From contig JAVEYG010000003.1 of the NCBI GenBank assembly GCA_034003625.1, positions 124,001 to 188,000 on the forward strand: 64,000 nt of DNA, read 5' to 3'. The position numbers and the translations under genes were made by a program. Each line of letters starts with the position of its first letter. The stretch's first letter is position 1. The notes under the pieces are model-generated. The model saw nothing but the letters and a program-made list of their open reading frames with translations, did not search any database and had not been told where the DNA came from. Source of the stretch: GWE2-42-39 sp034003625. Its GTDB lineage: Bacteria > Bacteroidota > Bacteroidia > Bacteroidales > Prolixibacteraceae. Positions 61,388 through 64,000 of this stretch are shown here, in pieces.

Positions 61388-62089
61388 TTATTCTCTCAGG
61401 TAATCGATTTTCACCAGATCGTCCCAGATTGGGTCGTCTTTGGGCGGGGCCGCCACAATTTTTATCGGTTCTTTTTTTACCGGATGGATAAACTCCAACT
61501 TACGGGCATGAAGGTGGATTCCGCCATCCTCGTTGCTGCGGGCAGCGCCGTATTTCAGGTCGCCTTTAATGTGAAGTCCTATTTTGCTGAGCTGGGCGCG
61601 TATTTGGTGGTGCCGTCCGGTTTTCAGGTCGATTTCCAGCAAATGATATTTATTCAGGCTGCCAACGTGACGATAAGTAAGAATGGCTTCTTTCGAGCCT
61701 TTCTTTTGTTTTTCGTATGCAAACGATTTGTTTTTTTCCTCATCCTTAATCAAAAAATGGGTAAGAGTGGCCTCTTCTTCTTCCGGCAGGGCATCCACCA
61801 CAGCCCAATAGGTTTTTTTCATCTGTTCCTTGTCCTGAAACATTTCGTTCAGGCGGGCCAGCGCTTTGCTGGTACGGGTAAAGAGAATCACCCCGCTGGT
61901 AGGCCGATCGAGGCGGTGCGGGCTTCCGAGGTACACATCGCCGGGTTTTTTGTATTTTTTCTTGATGTAGGCTTTTACCTTGTCGATCAGTGTTTCGTCG
62001 CCGGTTTTATCGCCTTGTACAATGTCGCCGCAAGCCTTGTTTACGGCTATAATGTGGTTGTCTTCGTAAATAATTTTCAGTTCGCCCAT
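61388..62089 (-). CDS. RluA-family RNA pseudouridine synthase
   Basis: A 233-residue pseudouridine synthase of the RluA family without an S4 domain. The catalytic aspartate is in SPHRLDRPTSGVILFTRT, and LLEIDLKTGRHHQIRAQL and GDLKYGA are family landmarks. It modifies uridines in rRNA or tRNA; the site cannot be told from sequence. ATG at 62089 (MGELKIIYED) is preferred; an upstream in-frame ATG (62122) adds 11 residues. Confidence 0.92.
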   Translation of the reverse strand: MGELKIIYEDNHIIAVNKACGDIVQGDKTGDETLIDKVKAYIKKKYKKPGDVYLGSPHRLDRPTSGVILFTRTSKALARLNEMFQDKEQMKKTYWAVVDALPEEEEATLTHFLIKDEEKNKSFAYEKQKKGSKEAILTYRHVGSLNKYHLLEIDLKTGRHHQIRAQLSKIGLHIKGDLKYGAARSNEDGGIHLHARKLEFIHPVKKEPIKIVAAPPKDDPIWDDLVKIDYLRE

Positions 62090-62208
62090 TGGGTTGTTTT
62101 TTATGCCTGACCTGTTTTGCAAATGCTGATCAATCAGTAGCTATCCGTATGTTCCGGCGCAAAGGTAAAATTTCTTTTCAAAAGGAGAGATTTGTGATCT
62201 GAAAACAG

Positions 62209-62466
62209 CTAAATCCTTCTTATCCGCAGAAATTCTTTCAGTTCTTCTTTTCGTTTTTTGCTCAGCTGGTGCCAGCGGATGCCCTGAATGGCGCCTTCCA
62301 GTCCGCAAAGCATACAATAACAAGCCCCTTCGTCAACCGTGGCAAGCCGGATAAAGGCCTGCTCGGCACCAATTTCAATCAACTGTTCCGGCGTTTCAAT
62401 ACCTACTTCTTTCAGTTTTTTTTCTACTGTTTTACCAATATTGGGCAAATCGCTTAAACGTTCCAT
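62209..62466 (-). CDS. TfoX/Sxy C-terminal domain protein
   Basis: An 85-residue protein consisting of a helix-hairpin-helix-type TfoX C-terminal domain (LPNIGKTVEKKLKEVGIETPEQL, then CGLEGAIQGIRWHQLSKKRKEELKEFL). Full-length TfoX/Sxy proteins regulate competence in gammaproteobacteria; this stand-alone C-domain occurs widely and probably binds nucleic acid or protein. No competence role can be concluded. ATG at 62466. Confidence 0.85.
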   Translation of the reverse strand: MERLSDLPNIGKTVEKKLKEVGIETPEQLIEIGAEQAFIRLATVDEGACYCMLCGLEGAIQGIRWHQLSKKRKEELKEFLRIRRI

Positions 62467-62618
62467 TTTTTTTGGATTGATGTTGATCGATCAAATTTAC
62501 TAAACCACCGGTTTTTTTATTAATGTTTGTTAATTATTGTTGAAATGGCAACTATAAATTTCTAAGGATAAGTATTTTCGTTTCTTTTAATTATTCTTCA
62601 GAAGAAAAATCCAATTGT

Positions 62619-63395
62619 ATGTCGCAATCGTGTATCTTGTTTTGCCGTTGTAGCGCCGGAATTATTTCTGACGGGAAACTCCATGCTATCGGGGAACTGG
62701 TTGCAGGAACAGAGGCCGACGTGTATGAACTGCACGATTTGTGTGAGCTGGTCATTGATAGGAAAAGTTTTCTTCAGGAAATTAACGCAAAGTACACCGC
62801 GAAGATTTTGATTGCCTGTTATCCGCGTGCGGTGGGGAAAATGTTGGAACAAGCCGGTGTGCCGCTTTCCGGAATGCAGGTATTGAATTTCCGGGAACTC
62901 TCTGCCGAAAATATTCAGAAAAAGTTACGGGATGATTTGTCGTTTCCCGAAGGAAAACCCAAATACCAACGGGTGAAAAGCGCTCTTGAAGTGCCTGCCT
63001 GGTTTCCGGTTATCGATCCGGAAAAATGTACTTTGTGCGGACAGTGTGCGCGGTTTTGCCTGTTTGGGGTGTACCGTTTTCAGGATAAAAAGCTGGAAGT
63101 TGTCAACCCGCTGAATTGCAAAAATCTTTGTCCGGCCTGTGGGCGCACTTGTCCGGCTTCGGCGATAATTTTTCCAAGGCTGAAAGAAAATTTGGTGTTA
63201 TCAGGCGCTGAACCGGGGCAACTGAAAATTGATTGGAATATCTCTAAAGGGGAGAGCATGTTTTCCATGCTCCAGCAGCGAAACCAGAACCGGCGTTCGA
63301 TACTGAAAAGCGGCATTGTGCAGCAGGCCGAAGAAGAACGCAGGAAAGCGCTCGAACAATATGAGAAACAGAATCCCGACCCGGGTCATTTATAA
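62619..63395 (+). CDS. HdrA-like N-terminus with two 4Fe-4S motifs
   Basis: A 258-residue protein. The first ~85 residues (CILFCRCSAGIISDGKL, later DLCELV and ILIACYPRAVGKML) resemble the N-terminal region of HdrA-type flavoproteins, which coordinate a cluster with CxC-type cysteines. A ferredoxin module follows (CTLCGQCARFC, about 144-154, and CKNLCPACGRTCPASAI, about 170-186). The C-terminus is charged. It is probably an electron carrier for the radical SAM protein encoded 32 bases downstream. ATG at 62619. Confidence 0.82.
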   Translation: MSQSCILFCRCSAGIISDGKLHAIGELVAGTEADVYELHDLCELVIDRKSFLQEINAKYTAKILIACYPRAVGKMLEQAGVPLSGMQVLNFRELSAENIQKKLRDDLSFPEGKPKYQRVKSALEVPAWFPVIDPEKCTLCGQCARFCLFGVYRFQDKKLEVVNPLNCKNLCPACGRTCPASAIIFPRLKENLVLSGAEPGQLKIDWNISKGESMFSMLQQRNQNRRSILKSGIVQQAEEERRKALEQYEKQNPDPGHL

Positions 63396-63427
63396 TTAAA
63401 AATTCATCATTTAAAATTTTCCTGAAA

Positions 63428-64000
63428 ATGGGACTTGCCGGAAGATTTCTTTTTAAAACCGACCGCCGTTGTTTGTACAAATTTGTGTACAACATGGGAA
63501 TAAAAGGGGCGTTCGGGTTCAGCCGTTTTCAGAAGCGCATGAAACGGGGCGGCGATTATTTTCCGGCTTTCACCTTTATTTCGGTAACCGACGATTGCAA
63601 CCTGCACTGTCAGGGATGCTGGGTAACCGGGAAGAAAAAAAACAACCGGATGGCGCCTGCCGAACTCGACCGGATCATCACCGAGACCAAACAAAAAGGT
63701 TCGTATTTCTTCGGAATACTGGGCGGCGAGCCGCTTTTGTACAAACCACTTTTCGACATTTTCAGGAAACATCCGGATTGTTATTTCCAGTTGTTTACCA
63801 ACGGGACTTTGCTTACTCCGGATGTGGCCGAACAACTCCGGCAATGCGCCAATGTCACCCCGTTGATCAGTTTTGAAGGCGACCGCGAAGTCGCCGATAT
63901 CCGTCGTGGCGGGAAAAATGTTTTTGCCAGTACGGTACAGGCAGTTGAGAATTGCACCCACGCCGGATTGGTGACCGGTGTGGCCATCAGTGTTTGCAAG
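63428..64000 (+). CDS. Radical SAM protein, N-terminal part (runs off window)
   Basis: An ATG at 63428 opens a frame of 191 codons without a stop to the window edge. The radical SAM cluster motif is CNLHCQGC (C-x3-C-x2-C) near residue 59-66, and the following GGEPLLYKPLF is the SAM-contacting GGEP motif. Before the cluster lies an N-terminal extension (GRFLFKTDRRCLYKFVYNMG). The C-terminal part is missing, so a SPASM domain cannot be assessed and the substrate is unknown. It follows the HdrA-like Fe-S gene after 32 bases on the same strand. Confidence 0.85.
   Translation, partial: MGLAGRFLFKTDRRCLYKFVYNMGIKGAFGFSRFQKRMKRGGDYFPAFTFISVTDDCNLHCQGCWVTGKKKNNRMAPAELDRIITETKQKGSYFFGILGGEPLLYKPLFDIFRKHPDCYFQLFTNGTLLTPDVAEQLRQCANVTPLISFEGDREVADIRRGGKNVFASTVQAVENCTHAGLVTGVAISVCK

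Noticed and set aside
1..64000. CRISPR arrays, rRNA genes, intact IS elements, prophage genes, known riboswitches
   Set aside because: Looked for regularly spaced direct repeats, rRNA-like sequence, transposase or phage structural genes and common riboswitch cores; none was found by reading.

Overview
The window reads as chromosome of a Bacteroidota member, most likely a Bacteroidales/Marinilabiliales-type environmental bacterium. This rests on gene content: a gliding-type GldF-GldG protein, a GH3-family protein, DUF4159, DUF4382, DUF3108 and DUF4105 proteins, an RicT-like protein, a CarboxypepD_reg TonB receptor, and repeated matches to the Bacteroidota -7 promoter box TAnnTTTG. No plasmid, rRNA operon, CRISPR array, intact insertion sequence or prophage was seen. 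One tRNA gene (Asn, GTT) is present.

Layout. 1-6.6 kb: end of a DUF4159 gene, an iron-sulfur flavoprotein-like gene, corA, an ECF sigma factor with a small downstream gene, a UvrA paralogue and an FAH-family hydrolase. 6.7-11.3 kb: a DEDDh exonuclease, dnaN and a gldF-gldG fusion. 11.3-13.3 kb: an AT-rich three-gene toxin-antitoxin-like islet (PIN-like DUF4411, HTH-ImmA/IrrE peptidase, small antitoxin-like protein). 13.3-15.6 kb: surE, a small membrane gene and lpxB with touching ends. 15.7-21.8 kb: a DUF4382 lipoprotein, a membrane coiled-coil protein, and a hybrid kinase plus sigma-54 activator pair. 21.9-30.2 kb: EamA transporter, trhO, a dus gene, tRNA-Asn, a PfkB kinase, a deoxynucleoside kinase, GH3 and CvpA. 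The spacers here hold palindromic repeats and a lipoprotein gene scar.

30.5-33.8 kb is the most unusual part. Three AT-rich genes lie on the plus strand: an acyltransferase, a two-TM protein and a Fic-like protein. Each is followed by a different 100-130 bp imperfect palindrome, so the stretch looks like an array of single-gene cassettes inserted between cvpA and tyrS.

33.9-64 kb is mostly housekeeping. It holds tyrS, a Wzz/O-antigen-ligase pair, efp, a DUF3108 gene with tsaB, an orphan LytTR regulator, a mutarotase and pgeF. Then comes a divergent Crp/Fnr - Fe-S protein pair with a palindromic operator candidate, next to a TonB receptor. After that are two rhomboids, mutL, an RicT-like gene, DUF1761, DUF4105, a CBM9-like gene, ppa and a Tat-exported aldo/keto reductase. 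The end holds a Tat/lipobox TldD with a cytoplasmic TldE partner, an RluA-type synthase, a TfoX-C protein, and an HdrA-like Fe-S protein followed by a radical SAM gene that runs off the end.

Functions come from recognising family motifs in the translated sequence; no database search was possible. Cassette, operator and transfer interpretations are inference.
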